Shown: positions 20,771 to 34,000, numbered from the stretch's first letter. The stretch is DNA of 64,000 bases from Synanceia verrucosa (GCA_029721515.1 CM056551.1:30557437-30621436); one strand, 5' to 3'. Notes: generated by a model not told the origin, from the letters alone. Numbers and translations are program-made.

Positions 20771-22418
20771 TGAGACAGCAGATCATTTCAAAGTAAAGCT
20801 CCTCATTGTAATAAAAGGAGGACAGACAGCGGATCATTTCAAAATAAAGCTCCTTATTGTAATAAAAGGAGGACAGACACCGGATCATTTCAAAGTAAAG
20901 CTCCTCATTGTAATAAAAGGAGGACAGACACCAGATCATTTCAAAGTAAAGCTCCTCATTGTAATAAAAGGAGGACAGACGCCGGATCATTTCAAAGTAA
21001 AGCTCCTCATTGTAATAAAAGGAGGACAGACGCCGGATCATTTCAAAGTAAAGCTCCTCATTGTAATAAAAGGAGGACAGACGCCGGATCATTTCAAAGT
21101 AAAGCTCCTCATTGTAGTAAAAGGAGGACAGACGCCTGATCATTTCAAAGTAAAGCTCCTCATTGTAGTAAAAGGAGGACAGACACCGGATCATTTCAAA
21201 GTAAAGCTCCTCATTGTAATAAAAGGAGGACAGACACCGGATCATTTCAAAGTAAAGCTCCTCATTGTAATAAAAGAAGGACAGACAGCAGATCATTTCA
21301 AAGTAAAACTCCTCATTGTAATAAAAGGAGGACAGACAGCAGATCATTTCAAAGTAAAGCTCCTTATTGTAATAAAAGGAAGACAGACAGCAGATCATTT
21401 CAAAGTAAAGCTCCTTATTGTAGTAAAAGGAGGACAGACGCCGGATCATTTCAAAGTAAAGCTCCTTATTGTAGTAAAAGGAGGACAGACGCCTGATCAT
21501 TTCAAAATAAAGCTCCTTATTGTAATAAAAGGAGGACAGACGCCGGATCATTTCAAAATAAAGCTCCTTATTGTAATAAAAGGAGGACAGACACCGGATC
21601 ATTTCAAAATAAAGCTCCTTATTGTAATGAAAGGAGGACAGACACCGGATCATTTCAAAGTAAAGCTCCTTATTGTAATGAAAGAAGGACAGACACCGGA
21701 TCATTTCAAAGTAAAGCTCCTTATTGTAATAAAAGAAGGACAGACAGCAGATCATTTCAAAGTAAAACTCCTTATTGTAATAAAAGGAGGACAGACAGCA
21801 GATCATTTCAAAGTAAAACTCCTTATTGTAATAAAAGGAGGACAGACAGCAGATCATTTCAAAGTAAAGCTCCTTATTGTAATAAAAGGAAGACAGACAG
21901 CAGATCATTTCAAAGTAAAGCTCCTTATTGTAATAAAAGGAAGACAGACAGCAGTTCATTTCAAAGTAAAGCTCCTTATTGTAATAAAAGGAGGACAGAC
22001 ACTAGATAATTTCAAAGTAAAGCTCCTTATTGTAATAAAAGGAGGACAGACACTAGATAATTTCAAAGTAAAGCTCCTTATTGTAATAAAAGGAGGACAG
22101 ACACTAGATAATTTCAAAGTAAAGCTCCTTATTGTAATAAAAAGGAGGACAGACAGCAGATCATTTCAAAGTAAAGCTCCTTATTGTAATAAAAGGAGGA
22201 CAGACAGCAGATCATTTCAAAGTAAAGCTCCTTATTGTAATAAAAGGAGGACAGACAGCAGATCATTTCAAAGTAAAGCTCCTTATTGTAATAAAAAGGA
22301 GGACGGACAGCAGATCATTTCAAAGTAAAGCTCCTTATTGTAATAAAAAGGAGGACAGACAGCAGATCATTTCAAAGTAAAGCTCCTTATTGTAATAAAA
22401 GGAGGACAGACAGCAGAT
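20771..22418. repeat. Minisatellite, 51-bp unit, about 32 copies
   Basis: The unit includes CAGATCATTTCAAAGTAAAG, then CTCCTTATTGTAATAAAAGG and AGGACAGACA. Since 51 is a multiple of three and the unit lacks stops in one minus-strand frame, it leaves a 431-codon open frame of 17-residue repeats (YYNKELYFEM core) and a 233-codon one on the plus strand. A few copies carry an extra base (AAAAAGG), which shifts the frame. I interpret the array as non-coding. Confidence 0.96.
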
Positions 22419-24255
22419 CTCTCTTAAAGCTGACAGGAAGTAGTGACCATCAGTCCAAACAGCCCTTCACAGTAAAGGTCTTCTTCATCCTGGTTCCTTC
22501 AGATCATCTAATCCTCAGTAATGTTCATATTTCCGTTCTCTAAAGACGTCTTAACAGCTCCTCCATCTTTGTTCGTCTCCTCGTCCATGAGCTCCAGCTC
22601 TAAAGTCAAAGCCATGATGAAAGTTGATCAAACAGAGAAAGAGACGTTTGATTTGTTTTTTTGTCCTCCTGATATAAAGGTATTTTTATTTTAATAGTAT
22701 CTGTAATGTGATTGTGTGATGTCACTACTTCCACCACTGGTGCAGATTGAAGTTCTTCTCGGAGTCTTGTGGGGAACAACTATATGGTTGCTTCTATTCA
22801 TCAATAATGAAGTTAATACTTCCTTTACAGATAGATGATGCTGCTACAGCGCCACCTGTCAGTCAAATGACACCAAACTTACCATCAGACATGGTATCTG
22901 TACATATAGCAGGAAAAGTTAGGAGATTTATCTCATGTTAGCATCTGAGACTGCAGCAAAACTGTGTGAAACATCAAAAAAAACAAAGAACTGACTTTTT
23001 CCAGCTTGTTCCAGAGATGTTCTGCATGAAATTTGGTGATGATTGCTCAAAAAGTACAAGAGGAGCAGCAAAAAAAATGATTTGGACCACATGCTCTCAC
23101 CACCGTGGGACCTTATTTTGGTGAAAACATGTCATTTATTCAAACAGGATCCAAAAATCTTTCATGAATAATGTTGTTTCTAAATGAAAGTCTGATGGTG
23201 GTCCACAGGAAGAGGACGGGTGCTGCTTCTCTGTACGGATAGATTCACTGAATTCAGGGAAAACTTAAAGTTCAGACGTTCACAGCCTCCATCTGAACTC
23301 CTTCGGTTCTGGATAATTCAGACACCAGGTGACGTTTTTCCTTGTTTCCTGGCTTTACAGCTCAACAGGAAGCTCGTCAGCAGGATTTTGGGTTCCTGCA
23401 GCAACACTTGGACTGAAAGTCAACCAGCGTCTCCACCAGCGACCATAATCAGTGAGCTGTGATTCCTCTGTTATTGTGGCGATCTGTGAGTTTCTTTTCC
23501 AGACTCTGTGGTGGACCGCTTCTTTTTATTGATTATGGAGATGTAATCTTCAGAAAAGCACAGCCAGAAAAACATCCCATAAGCCGAACCACATGAGTCA
23601 GAGGACGATTAATGGAGCGTTTGGGGTCGTACAAATCTAGATCCAGTCATACCAGACGGGTTCTGCTGCACTGCAAACTGAACATGTTGTTCTTATACAC
23701 AGTTCACTTCTCCTCTGTAGTTTACAGCAACGTTTCACAAGATAATAGTTAGTAGTAGGGGTAGTAGAATAATATAAGAAGAGTTTCCTAATATTGATAA
23801 ATGAACGGACAAAAGGCTGTGAGGGGCTGGATCATCTAAAACTGACACATTTGATGGATCAGGTCAGCTTTTATTTATTGATCCTCAGAATAATGAGTCT
23901 CCATTGTGTTCAGATGTGAAGAAGTGAATCCATGCTGATGATTATTTACACCATAAATTATACAGCTGACACCATGTTAGAAGTCCCCAAAAAAAGCAGA
24001 ATATGCAGTGAAGACAAGATGAGATGGGACAAACCTTTATTACACAGAATCACAGCAGCAAAGAGACATGAAAGCAGCAACAGAGGAGCACAGCCAATCT
24101 CAAAAATATGTATAAAAATAAAGTTAGATAAAATAATATAAAGAACAGAATAAAATAAAAACTAGAATAAAATAAAATAAATCTCAATAAAACAGAAAAC
24201 TAATACATTTACATACATAATAATTGGACTGAATAAATTGAAATTAAGCTAATTA
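22419..24255. other. Intergenic, no gene recognised
   Basis: Mixed AT-rich DNA. The part near 22840-23060 ('gcgccacctgtcagtcaaatgaca', 'gcatgaaatttggtgatgatt') has the feel of an old dispersed repeat. No exon with splice context was found. Confidence 0.5.
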
Positions 24256-24267
24256 ATATTAGAAATA

Positions 24268-24632
24268 GGGGCGGCATGGTGGTGTAGTGGTTAGCACTGT
24301 CGCCTCACATCAGGAAGGTACTGGGTTTGATTCCCGGCCCGGTGTCTTTCTGTGTGGAGTTTGCATGTTCTCCTCATGTCTGTGTGGGTTCTCTCTGGTA
24401 CTCCGGCTTCCTCCCACCATCCAAAAACATGCATGGAGGATTAGGTTAACTGGTTAATTTAAATTGACCGTAGGTGTGAATGTGAGTGTGAGTGGTTGTC
24501 TGTCTCTATGTGTCCTGTGATGAACTGGACACTTGTCCAGGGTGTACCCTGTCTTTCACCCTAAGACAGCTGGGACAGACTCCAGCCCCCCTGACCCTAT
24601 GAGAGGATAAGAGGGAGAAGATGGATGGATGG
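24268..24632 (+). mobile_element. tRNA-derived SINE-like retroposon, full length
   Basis: The head has RNA polymerase III-type boxes: TGGTGTAGTGG (A-box-like) and GGTTTGATTCC (B-box-like). A conserved body follows ('ggagtttgcatgttctcctc', 'ctggacacttgtccagggtg') and the tail is (GGAT)n. It is flanked by a perfect 12-bp direct repeat ATATTAGAAATA (24256-24267 and 24633-24644), a target-site duplication. The family is very common in teleosts. Confidence 0.88.
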
Positions 24633-24644
24633 ATATTAGAAATA

Positions 24645-24890
24645 AAATTAAAAAAAATAAAATAAGGATAAATTAAATCAAAAATATATATGTAGTAAAA
24701 TTAGGCCAAATAAAATTGAAAAATAAAATAAAACAATGCAATATAAAAATAAGGCAAAGTAATATGAAAATAAACTAAAGTAAGGCTAAATAAAATTGAA
24801 AAACATAGAATTAAATAAATGAAATATTATTTAAGTATAATGCAAGTAAAATAAGAATAAAATGAAATAAAACGTGTCGCAGCGCTGCAC
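24645..24890. repeat. A-rich low-complexity tract (AATAAAAT-type)
   Basis: Degenerate AAATAAAAT/AAAATAAGG sequence on both sides of the SINE (also 24110-24250), evidently one low-complexity region into which the SINE inserted. Confidence 0.75.
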
Positions 24891-26150
24891 CTGTACTTGA
24901 ACAGGATGCTGGTGTTGATGGGTGGAGGGGTGGAGGCGCTCCGTCAGCAGGTGCTCGGCTCACACTGATCCATTCATATGCGCATTCCTGCCTCTGGACT
25001 CATCCCAGCAGGTTCCTCTGGGCCACTCAGGACGCTCACAAAGGGTCTTCAATCTGCCTGAGACAAGAGCAGCATAAAGGCCCGGAAAGCCTCCACAGAG
25101 CTGGAGGCCCCTGAAAGGCCCCTGAAAGGCCCCTGAAGAGCTGCTGATGGACGGATGAGGGCTGGGCTCCAGCAGGCCTGTCTGAGGCCTCGTCCTGCAC
25201 AAAGGAGCATATTTGTACTTGCCCGGTAACAATGGAATGCAAACACCAACGGCGAGGACAATAAAACGCCACTTTAGGGGCGACGAAGAAGCTGCGAGGG
25301 AAATCTGCATGCAAAGCGTCCCTGAGCCTGGATCTGTCCGTGCTCAGTTTGCTTTTGCATGAGGTTTTCCCGGCTTTGACTGCATCCGGCACATTTCTTT
25401 ACGCTGAGAGGAAGTGAGGAGTGACCTCGTCTTAAAACCGACTCTGACGCGTCTGATCTGAACTTGAACTGACCTTAAAAATGAATTTCAAACTGTGCTC
25501 AGTAGTTATGAATAGAACCTTCGTTTTATAGCCTTTCGGCTGGCGAGCTCGCCTTGGTGTTTCTTGAGCTACGGAGGCATGGACGCATCACAGAGGTGGT
25601 TGATGATTAACGGACTTTTAAACATATCACAACAAGTTCTGCTTTCATTTCATGTGAAGCCGTATAGAAACACAGACAGCATGTCTCCATAGAGCCGCCA
25701 TAAACAAGCAGATCTATTTATCACCGCTCAGATCAGTCAGAAAACAATCACCATATGGTAGGAGTTTTTTTTAAATCGTTAGCAGCTTGTCGCTCATCTC
25801 CAGGGAGCTCTTCATCAGCGACACAAAAAGAAAATGTGCCTCAAACCTCCGCAGCATCAAAGGTCGTCTCGGCGGCGTTTTGATGCCGCTGAGGATTGTA
25901 AGATGTGGCCAACGGCAGCACATGCGCCTTCAACTCTCACTATTAGCCGGCCTAATAAACATGCTGGTTTCATGTGTGCGGCTGTCAGATTAATTCACCA
26001 TCTGCTTCAGAGTCAGCAGCTCTCTTTGAAGCCACAACTTCATTTTGAGCTTTAAAAAAAACACACACAAAAGGCTTTAAAAGCAACGACGTCTGGTGGA
26101 AAGACGTCCTCTGGCTTTACTCAGAGACTTTAAGACATAGTTGAGAATTT
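24891..26150. other. Intergenic, non-repetitive, possible regulatory DNA
   Basis: GC-balanced and free of obvious repeats, unlike its flanks, with a short direct repeat (GGCCCCTGAAA, about 25107-25135). Overlapping open frames on the minus strand (24960-25392) have no recognisable domains. It may contain conserved non-coding elements, but conservation cannot be judged from one sequence. Confidence 0.3.
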
Positions 26151-26159
26151 GGGAGATTT

Positions 26160-26700
26160 GCTGGATGTATACGTCTCTCAAATATGGAGCTTCAGATGCT
26201 TAGCTTAGCTTAGCTTAGCTTCTCACACTGCACTGTAACCTGTACTCTTGTATTTTACTCTGTTTAACTTGTTTGTATTTAAAAGTAAAGTTCACTGTTC
26301 ACAGTTTGCTTTATGTTAATGTCTTTAACACTTGATGTCTTCTGTGAAGCACTTTGAATTGCCAACATATGATAAAAGATGTTACGTAAATAAACTTGAC
26401 ATGCTTAGCTTAGCACGAAGATTGGAAACTAGACAGCAGATACCTTAATGTAAAGAATGGAAATTAAAAAAGTGCTAACTCAACATGAAGACTGGAAACT
26501 GACAAAATATCTGGTTTAGCTTAGCATGAACACTAAGAACAGGAAAAGAGGGCTAGCTTAGCTTAGCATAAAGACTGTCTCCTTCCACTTAGATATCAAA
26601 GTGACACATCTGTGTCAGTAAGACAACCTATGAGCCTTATTTCCCAAAATGTCCCTTAAAAGGAGGTCTCCACCCACTAGCATAGCATAGCATAGCATCA
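26160..26700. repeat. Dispersed repeat rich in GCTTAGCTTAGC
   Basis: Tandem AGCTT/GCTTAG runs alternate with 'cacgaagattggaaact' and 'catgaagactggaaactgac' segments, the layout of a widespread fish interspersed repeat. (CATAG)n follows at 26677-26697. The piece at 26215-26400 reads like a retroposon 3' end, with 'gataaaagatgttacgtaaa'. Confidence 0.55.
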
Positions 26701-27546
26701 TGCTACATGCCTCATACATCATGCAATGAAAGTTTAAAAATCAAAATCATGAAAAAGTACCAGAGATATTTTCTTTGCATTCTGTGTTCTTGTAAATATG
26801 AGGTGCCTACATTACCCAAAATGCAACTGGCATGGCTGGAGATTACAGTGTTATGCTACTAGCAGCTACATTAGCCTCGAGGCTCCAGATGTCTGGTATC
26901 ATCAACCATTTAGCACTAACCGACCCTGAAGTCTGATAAAGTGCACAAGCACAGCAGAGTTACTAGTACTTTAAAAGTAGTACTGCAGTAGTACTCCAGC
27001 CAGTACTATCACTGGAGGAGGAAACTCAAGGAAGCCCAGAAGCTCTCCTCAGTTTGATGCATTTCTTTTTATTCATGCAGCCTTTGGTTCTGCTTTGACT
27101 TTCACTTCATAATCCAGAATTAGATTTTTAGGCGGATCGATTGCAGTTAATCTAATCTGGAAAAAAAACATCCTGTCGCGTCACGACGACTTCCTCTGTT
27201 GGCTGTTTGTGCTGCAGCCAAAGGACAGAGATGAGATCTGAAATATCTTTAGTGCTGACTTTAAGTAATAAAGTGAGCGGCTGCATGGCAGATTAAAGTC
27301 CAGCACATGGTGACAAGCTGTGTCTCTGCAGCGTCACTCGTCCATCTTTTGTCAGGTTTCATCAGTTTGTGCTGAGTCGGCAGACACATTTGAAACTCTG
27401 ACGCTCTTTGAAAAGCCGCCAGCAGCGAATTAAGATTCCTGTTGATGATCTGAATTCCTGCAAAGACGACAGATCAGCCCCTCAGTAAACTGAAACACAC
27501 ACAGTATGTCCTTTTCAGCGTCTCTGGACGTCTCTGAATGAGACCA

Positions 27547-27790
27547 GAGGGAGTCTGGTTCTGGTGCTGCAGCAGTGAGGGATCATGGGAGTTGTAGTCT
27601 TCCTGTCAGTCAGGATTCCTTCTTTTTCGGTCTCCTCCTCTCCACAACAAACTGATTAAAACCACTAAAAACACTGAATGAAGCAGCTTCATGTTAAAAA
27701 TAATCAGTGTCTCTGAGCGCAGAGCTGCTGCTAACGTTAGCTTAGCTTGTTTGAGCTGCTGCTAACATTAGCTTAAAGTGAATAAAAAGT
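27547..27790 (+). repeat. Dispersed repeat, copy B
   Basis: Near-identical to copy A at 15615 over 'gggatcatgggagttgtagt', 'ctgtcagtcaggattccttc' and 'catgttaaaaataatcagtg'. It carries only one full and one partial copy of the unit that is expanded in copy A. The stretch 26700-27546 before it has no recognisable gene. Confidence 0.85.
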
Positions 27791-28012
27791 CCGTTTATGA
27801 AGATAATGTGACATCATGGACCAAATGAAACAGGCTGAGGAATTCTCTGGTTTAAAACAAAATCAAGTATATTATTGATAACATATTTAGAGTTATTTTT
27901 AGATTTAGACTCAGACATTAACGTGCTCAATATTGCACACACTGCTGTTACCTCCATGTTTTATTTGACATATTGTATTTCTAATTGCTGCCTTTTAAAT
28001 TGCCTCATTTGC

Positions 28013-29230
28013 TGCCTTTATGTATCTATATTTTATCTTTATGTATCTATATTTTATCTTTATGTATCTATATTTTATCTTTATGTATGTATATTTTATC
28101 TTTATGTATCTATATTTTTCTTTATGTATGTATTTTTTCTTTATGTATCTATATTTTATCTTTATGTATCTATATTTTATCTTTATGTATGTATTTTTTC
28201 TTTATGTATCTATATTTTTCTTTATGTATCTATATTTTATCTTTATGTATCTATATTTTATCTTTATGTATGTATTTTTTTCTTTATGTATCTATATTTT
28301 TCTTTATGTATCTATATTTTCTTTATGTATGTATTTTTTTCTTTATGTATCTATATTTTATCTTTATGTATCTATATTTTATCTTTATGTATGTATTTTT
28401 CTTTATGTATCTATATTTTCTTTATGTATGTATTTTTTCTTTATGTATCTATATTTTATCTTTATGTATCTATATTTTATCTTTATGTATGTATTTTTCT
28501 TTATGTATCTATATTTTTCTTTATCTTTATGTATCTATATTTTATCTTTATGTATGTATCTTTATGTATTTATCTTTATGTATGTATTTTTTCTTTATGT
28601 ATCTATTTTTTCTTTATGTATCTATATTTTATCTTTATGTATCTATATTTTATCTTTATGTATGTATTTTTTCTTTATGTATCTATATTTTATCTTTATC
28701 TATATTTTCTTTATGTATGTATTTTCTTTATGTATCTATATTTTATCTTTATGTATGTATTTTTTCTTTATCTTTATCTATATTTTTCTTTATGTATGTA
28801 TTTTTTCTTTATGTATCTATATTTTATTTATGTATGTATTTTTTCTTTATGTATCTATATTTTATCTTTATGTATGTATTTTTTCTTTATGTATCTATAT
28901 TTTTTCTTTATGTATGTATTTTTTCTTTATGTATCTATATTTTTTCTTTATTTATCTATATTTTTTATTTATGTATCTATATTTTTCTTTATGCATGTAT
29001 TTTTTTTTCTTTATGTATCTATATTTTTTCTTTATGTATCTATATTTTATCTTTATGTATATATTTTATCTTTATGTATGTATTTTTTCTTTATGTATCT
29101 ATATTTTTCTTTATGTATCTATATTTTTTCTTTATGCATGTATTTTTTTCTTTATGTATCTATATTTTTTTCTTTATGTATCTATATTTTATCTTTATGT
29201 ATATTTTTTTTTCTTTATGTATGTATGTTA
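28013..29230. repeat. AT-rich minisatellite, about 21-bp unit, roughly 60 copies
   Basis: Variants of TTTATGTATCTATATTTTAT with C or TC spacers; unit length varies from about 15 to 22 bp. The unit creates no plus-strand stops, so all three plus frames stay open for over 1.2 kb. The resulting L/Y/F/I/C-rich frames are artefacts of composition. Confidence 0.96.
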
Positions 29231-29731
29231 CACTTTGATTTTCACCTCTGTGTTCATTGTGGGTGAGATTGTGGGTAAAAATGGTTCCTCTATATTTTAG
29301 TGTGGAAAGTGCAGTTGTTAAAGTTTTCACGAAGAACAAACATTTATATTCTTGTTCTTTTAATTTTTTTTTCAGTGATCCCAAAGCGTCCTTTCAAAAT
29401 AAAAACAGTCTAGTTTCATGACCTTAAAGGAATCTGTAGTATTATGAATATTTCTTCCAGTGTTTTTGTTGTGATCAGAACTGACTTGATGTAGTTTATA
29501 TCCACTGTGTGTCACAGTATTTATTCATACTCTCAGAGTGTTCAGTTGTTGGTGGATGATCAGGGATCCAGGTTTCTTCCAGCTTCTTCAAAACTCATCA
29601 AGCTGCAAACAAACAACGTGAGAGAGGACACGAAACAGGATGTCACCCATTCAAAATAAAAGCTGCACAGAGGAAAACAATCTGTGGAGTAAAACAGCAC
29701 TGAGACAATGTGTTTTATATGGTGTGAGATT

Positions 29732-30018
29732 AAAGACAGGGTACACCCTGGACAAGTGTCCAGTTCATCACAGGACACATAGAGACAGACAACCACTCAC
29801 ACTCACATTCACACCTACGGTCAATTTAAATTAACCAGTTAACCTAATCCCCATGCATGTTTTTGGATGGTGGGAGGAAGCCGGAGTACCAGAGAGAACC
29901 CACACAGACATGAGGAGAACATGCAAACTCCACACAGAAAGGCTGCGGGCTGGGAATCGAACCCAGTACCTTCTTGCTGTGAGGTGACAGTGCTAACCAC
30001 TACACCACCGTGCTGCCC
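29732..30018 (-). mobile_element. tRNA-derived SINE-like retroposon, 3'-truncated copy
   Basis: The same family as the copy at 24268, in reverse orientation. The head on the minus strand is GGGCAGCACGGTGGTGTAGT with a B-box-like GGTTCGATTCC. The match ends at 'ccctgtcttt', so the tail and (GGAT)n are missing. Confidence 0.88.
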
Positions 30019-30344
30019 AGAGCTAATAATAATAATGATCCACATTTTTCACCATTTCCTGACATTTCATAAACCAAACTAATTAATTCATCAAGGAAAT
30101 TATCAACAGATCAATCGAAAATGAGAATAATCATTAGTCACATCCCTTATAAATGTACAAGTTTAATTTAAAGCTCAAATTCAACTCAAAGTACATCCGT
30201 TCAGTACTTATTTCTTTGCGCTATTTACAATATTTACATTTTTATAGAACACTTTGTTTACTCGTTGAGCTGTCATTTGATTTATTTACATAATACTGAC
30301 ATGTGATGCACAAGGCAAAATAAAGTCTTTTGCTTTTATTTTGA

Positions 30345-31004
30345 AGCGACAGACAGGAAGTAGTGCGTGTTGCCTTCGCGGTCTTGACGGAGGTCCGGAG
30401 ACGAGCACTCTCTCAGATTGAAGGGGGGAGGTTTGGAGCAGCAGGACTCTCGTTGTTTCGCTGCATTTCTCCGTCTTAAATACTTTCTTGGATTCATTTC
30501 AGAGCCTCTCTTTAGTAGAAATTCAGCTCCTACCGACACTGTGTTTGCGGAAATGTTTCGTTAGAGTGAGTTTATCAACTTTACGGTCACTTTTCTCTGG
30601 TTTTGTGTAGTTTTTTTTGTGGAGGTGAAGCGACTTCATTTCATCGTGAGCGAATCGTTTTGGGATAAAGGAGAACTCACCTTGTCCGCATCAGTTTGGG
30701 CTAGCGAGCCACGACAAAAGAAAGATTTATCAGAGAAACTAAGAAGAAGCACGTAACTCTCTATAAGAAGGTTGTTTTTTCGTGGAAGGTTGGTCATTTT
30801 GGAAGAAAATCTCATTTTTTCGGTCGCAGAAGTTAAAATATGCGGAGCTCTTTAGCCAAACGGTGCTAGCTCGGGGATGCGTTAAGGGACCGCTCATTAA
30901 AGTCTGGATTTACTGTTTTCTGGAACTTTTCCCTGCATCGCATCTCATCTCCGGACCTTTTGGTTTGGTCTGAATCCCTCCAACAGTGGCTGTTTCACAG
31001 TGAG
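30345..31004 (+). promoter_or_regulatory. fgfr1: fgfr1 promoter and 5'UTR exon 1 (approximate start)
   Basis: The region is locally rich in CpG and ends in a consensus donor CACAGTGAG|GTGAGTCC (GT at 31005-31006). A minimal upstream ORF (ATG-TTT-CGT-TAG, 30553-30564) and a longer one starting at 30782 would precede the true start codon in exon 2. The transcription start is not visible. Assignment to fgfr1 is by position and the absence of another plus-strand gene before exon 2. Confidence 0.55.
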
Positions 31005-34000
31005 GTGAGTCCAGGTCTCTTTTTCAGTCAATCTGCTCTTCTTGGAGTGTTTCGCTATTTTCCTCCTTTGTGGTGATCCTGTTTTATTGATTAACCTCCT
31101 GTAAAAAATAAGAACATGGCTCTTGAAGTTGACACTCTCTTGGTTTTATTCCTTCATGAGGTATTTGTTGTGCTTTTTAAGTGAATAAGATGGAAACTGT
31201 CTTTCTTTTCATGTGTTTTTGTCGTAAAAAGCGCAGTAGCTCCTCCATGCTTGTGAATGGGCCCAGAGGTGGAAGAAGTGCTCACGTACTGTAGTAAAAG
31301 TACCAGTAGAACAGAGTAGAAGTCCTCTGGTAAAGAACAAAAGATATACTGGAAGTATCACAAGGAGCAATGTAGATTATATCGTGCAGACCAGTTCTAT
31401 ATTATTCATGCTGAAAAGCTCATCTTCATATGCTGCTGGTAGTTTATTAATTTGAAGATGTAATAATGCATCTTCTGCTGATTGGATTGTTTGTTTGAAT
31501 CTGCACGTGTTATTTCCATCTGAGATGCAGTGGAATAAAAGCAGAGATAATTAAAGGGGCAGAAAATAGAACCATGAAAGTACCTTTTGCAGGAGTGTTT
31601 AGGTGCAGTACTTTCTAGTAAATGTACTGGGTTACATTCCACCACTGGAAAGGCCCAGATGTTGCCTGCAGGCACCTTGAATCAGATTAGAGGATTTAGT
31701 TTTGGTGAAATGAAGAGCAGAAAACTTCTGATGCTGCTGTTTCTGAAATAATGTGACTTTATGTCTTCATATTTCAGTTTAAACTCTGTTTCCTGTCCTG
31801 TTTTTAAGCTATTTTATGTCACAACAAAACCAGTAATTATAACCAGGTAATATCAGACATCAGCATGTAGTAACCATTTCTGATAGATCCATGTCTTAAA
31901 GTTTGTCCTTACAGTTTTACTTTTACATTTTTTGTCCCATCTGCACCCTCAGACACCTCATTTTGTTCCTTTGTGCTCATTTATTCCAGTAATTATCATT
32001 TATTTCTTTGAATTGTAGCTTAAAGGAAGCTTCTGTGTTCAGTTTCTGGTCTCTGAACGTTGTGATATAAAGAGAAGATGTATGGTTTTCTGCTCAAACA
32101 TATCATAGGAAGTGAGGAGCAGCGCTGCCCTCTAATCTATGAATAATTCTGTCTTATTATAAATAAATCCATGCAGAAATGTGCACTTTTTTTAGTCAGC
32201 CACCATCAGATGGGTATTTAGTTGTTTTCAGGAGCTTTAGGGTTTAAAACTCCGTCACAATAAGAAAATAAATCATGATACAGCATGTTTTCTGTGGATC
32301 AGAGGGAAAAAACAGGACATATTCACATTTTAACAAGCTGTATTATAACTAATGGATTTATGGCTGCAGCTCCATAACAAAATATATTTTGAGGATTAAA
32401 AAGAAATATTTAGAGAATATTAAGGTGATCTGAAGAGGAGGAAAGAAACCAGAAAACATTCTTAAATAAATGAATATGCTCCTTTATTTTTCAAAACAGT
32501 TGATAAATAATCGTCAGTTAATTTTCTCCTTCTTCCCCTTCTGTGTTTCTTAATTAAATTAAATGACAAATTAAACACAATTCCTCAGGAAGTGAAATAT
32601 AATGCTGTTTTAAGTGAAATTATAGGGGAAAAAAAGTAGTACGTATTGACCTGGTGTGTGGCGACAGATAGTTTTGTCTGTAAGGTACAGATTTTAACAG
32701 CTTTATTACCCTCCTCCCAGTGTCAGGTGTTTCCACCTGTGCTCTAAATTAACAGTGTCACTGAGCAGAGGTTGATCCACCATCAGAGTGATATCTTTAA
32801 GGATAAAGTCTAATCATTGCTGTTTGGCCTGTTCTGCTTTAACCTCTCAGAAATGAACGTTAACCTCTTTTATTTCTCTGCTCCTGGTGGCGAAGCAGCG
32901 GCTCGGTTTTGAGGTTTTAGAAATCAGAAATCAGAGGTGTGTTTTTGTGCAAACAGCAGCTGGAGGGTGTCCGGCCGAACAGGAGCTGAGGAATTTTCTG
33001 CATGGATGGAGGTGAACGGGAATTATGGAGCAGCAGTGTTTTGTCTGTCTATAACGAGAGCAGCTAAATGTGTCCTAATCCGTCTTATTCCCAGTGAAGA
33101 AAGACAGAAAAAACAGTGGGATTCCACCAAACATGTGATTTAATTTTTTTTATATCCTTTCTAAAATGCTTCTTTTATATTCTGAGCGCTCCCTGTTGAT
33201 CAGCTTCAGATCTTTCTGGAGTTTTCTGGGTCTAAAACTTCAGTGAAGTTTACTCTGCTGATTGTTTCCTCCATTAATGGAGAAATAGTTTGTGTTAAAA
33301 TGTCAGAAACGATGAAAATGTCTCAAATCTCTTCAGAGAATTTAGGCTTTTATTTTCCTAAATAGTTGGCAATCAATTTAAAACTAGTGTTCATCTAAAA
33401 ATATTAATCCAAAATGTGGATTAATGTTCCTGTCAAAACAATTAATCGAGTATCAAAACAGTTGATGGTTCATTTCACAGTTAATTTACATCAGAAAATA
33501 TTAATTTTACTGTCTGAGAGGAGAAATGAAACCAAAAATATTCTCATTTAATTAGAATTTAGACTTTTATTCCCCCCAAAAAACCCCATTGATCTCGATA
33601 TTGATCTATTTAAATAGTTGACAGCTGTGATGTGACAGAAAATGGAGAAAAATGTGGGTGAAGTGTGTCATGTTTCCATCATAGAGGTCACACTAGAAAC
33701 CATACTGTGTGTGTTTAACTCTCTGCTGGAAGCAGGATGATAAAGTGTGGTGTCACTTCCTGCGTTAGCGTTAGCGTTAGCGGCGTTGCTGAGGGTCTCA
33801 GTGGTTCCTCCTGTCTGGCAGCAGCAGCTCTGCTGTTGGCGGAGACTCAAACTGTGAGTCACAGTGATGACCGAGCTCCACCCACCTCCTCCTCCTCCTC
33901 TTCTTCCTCCTCCTTGTCCTCCTCGTCCTCGTCCAGCTGCTGAACTGTGTTCAGGGAAAGTGGGGAGGATGAGTGTTTGAGCAGCTCTGAGAGGAAACAG

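Noticed and set aside
20664..21959. 431-codon minus-strand ORF as a repeat protein gene
   Set aside because: It follows from a 51-bp unit divisible by three. There is no promoter or splice context, and neighbouring copies of the array have single-base insertions.
24960..25392. Minus-strand protein of 116-118 aa at 25 kb
   Set aside because: Two overlapping frames are open but show no domain, splice or start context. I could not support a gene.
27875..29300. Three overlapping plus-strand ORFs of 417-463 codons as membrane proteins
   Set aside because: They are read-through of an AT-rich minisatellite lacking stops in all frames. Composition is confined to L, Y, F, I, C, M and S.
33737..33943. 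Ser-rich ORF near 33.8 kb
   Set aside because: It arises from a (CCT/TCC)n tract with no start context or conserved motif.
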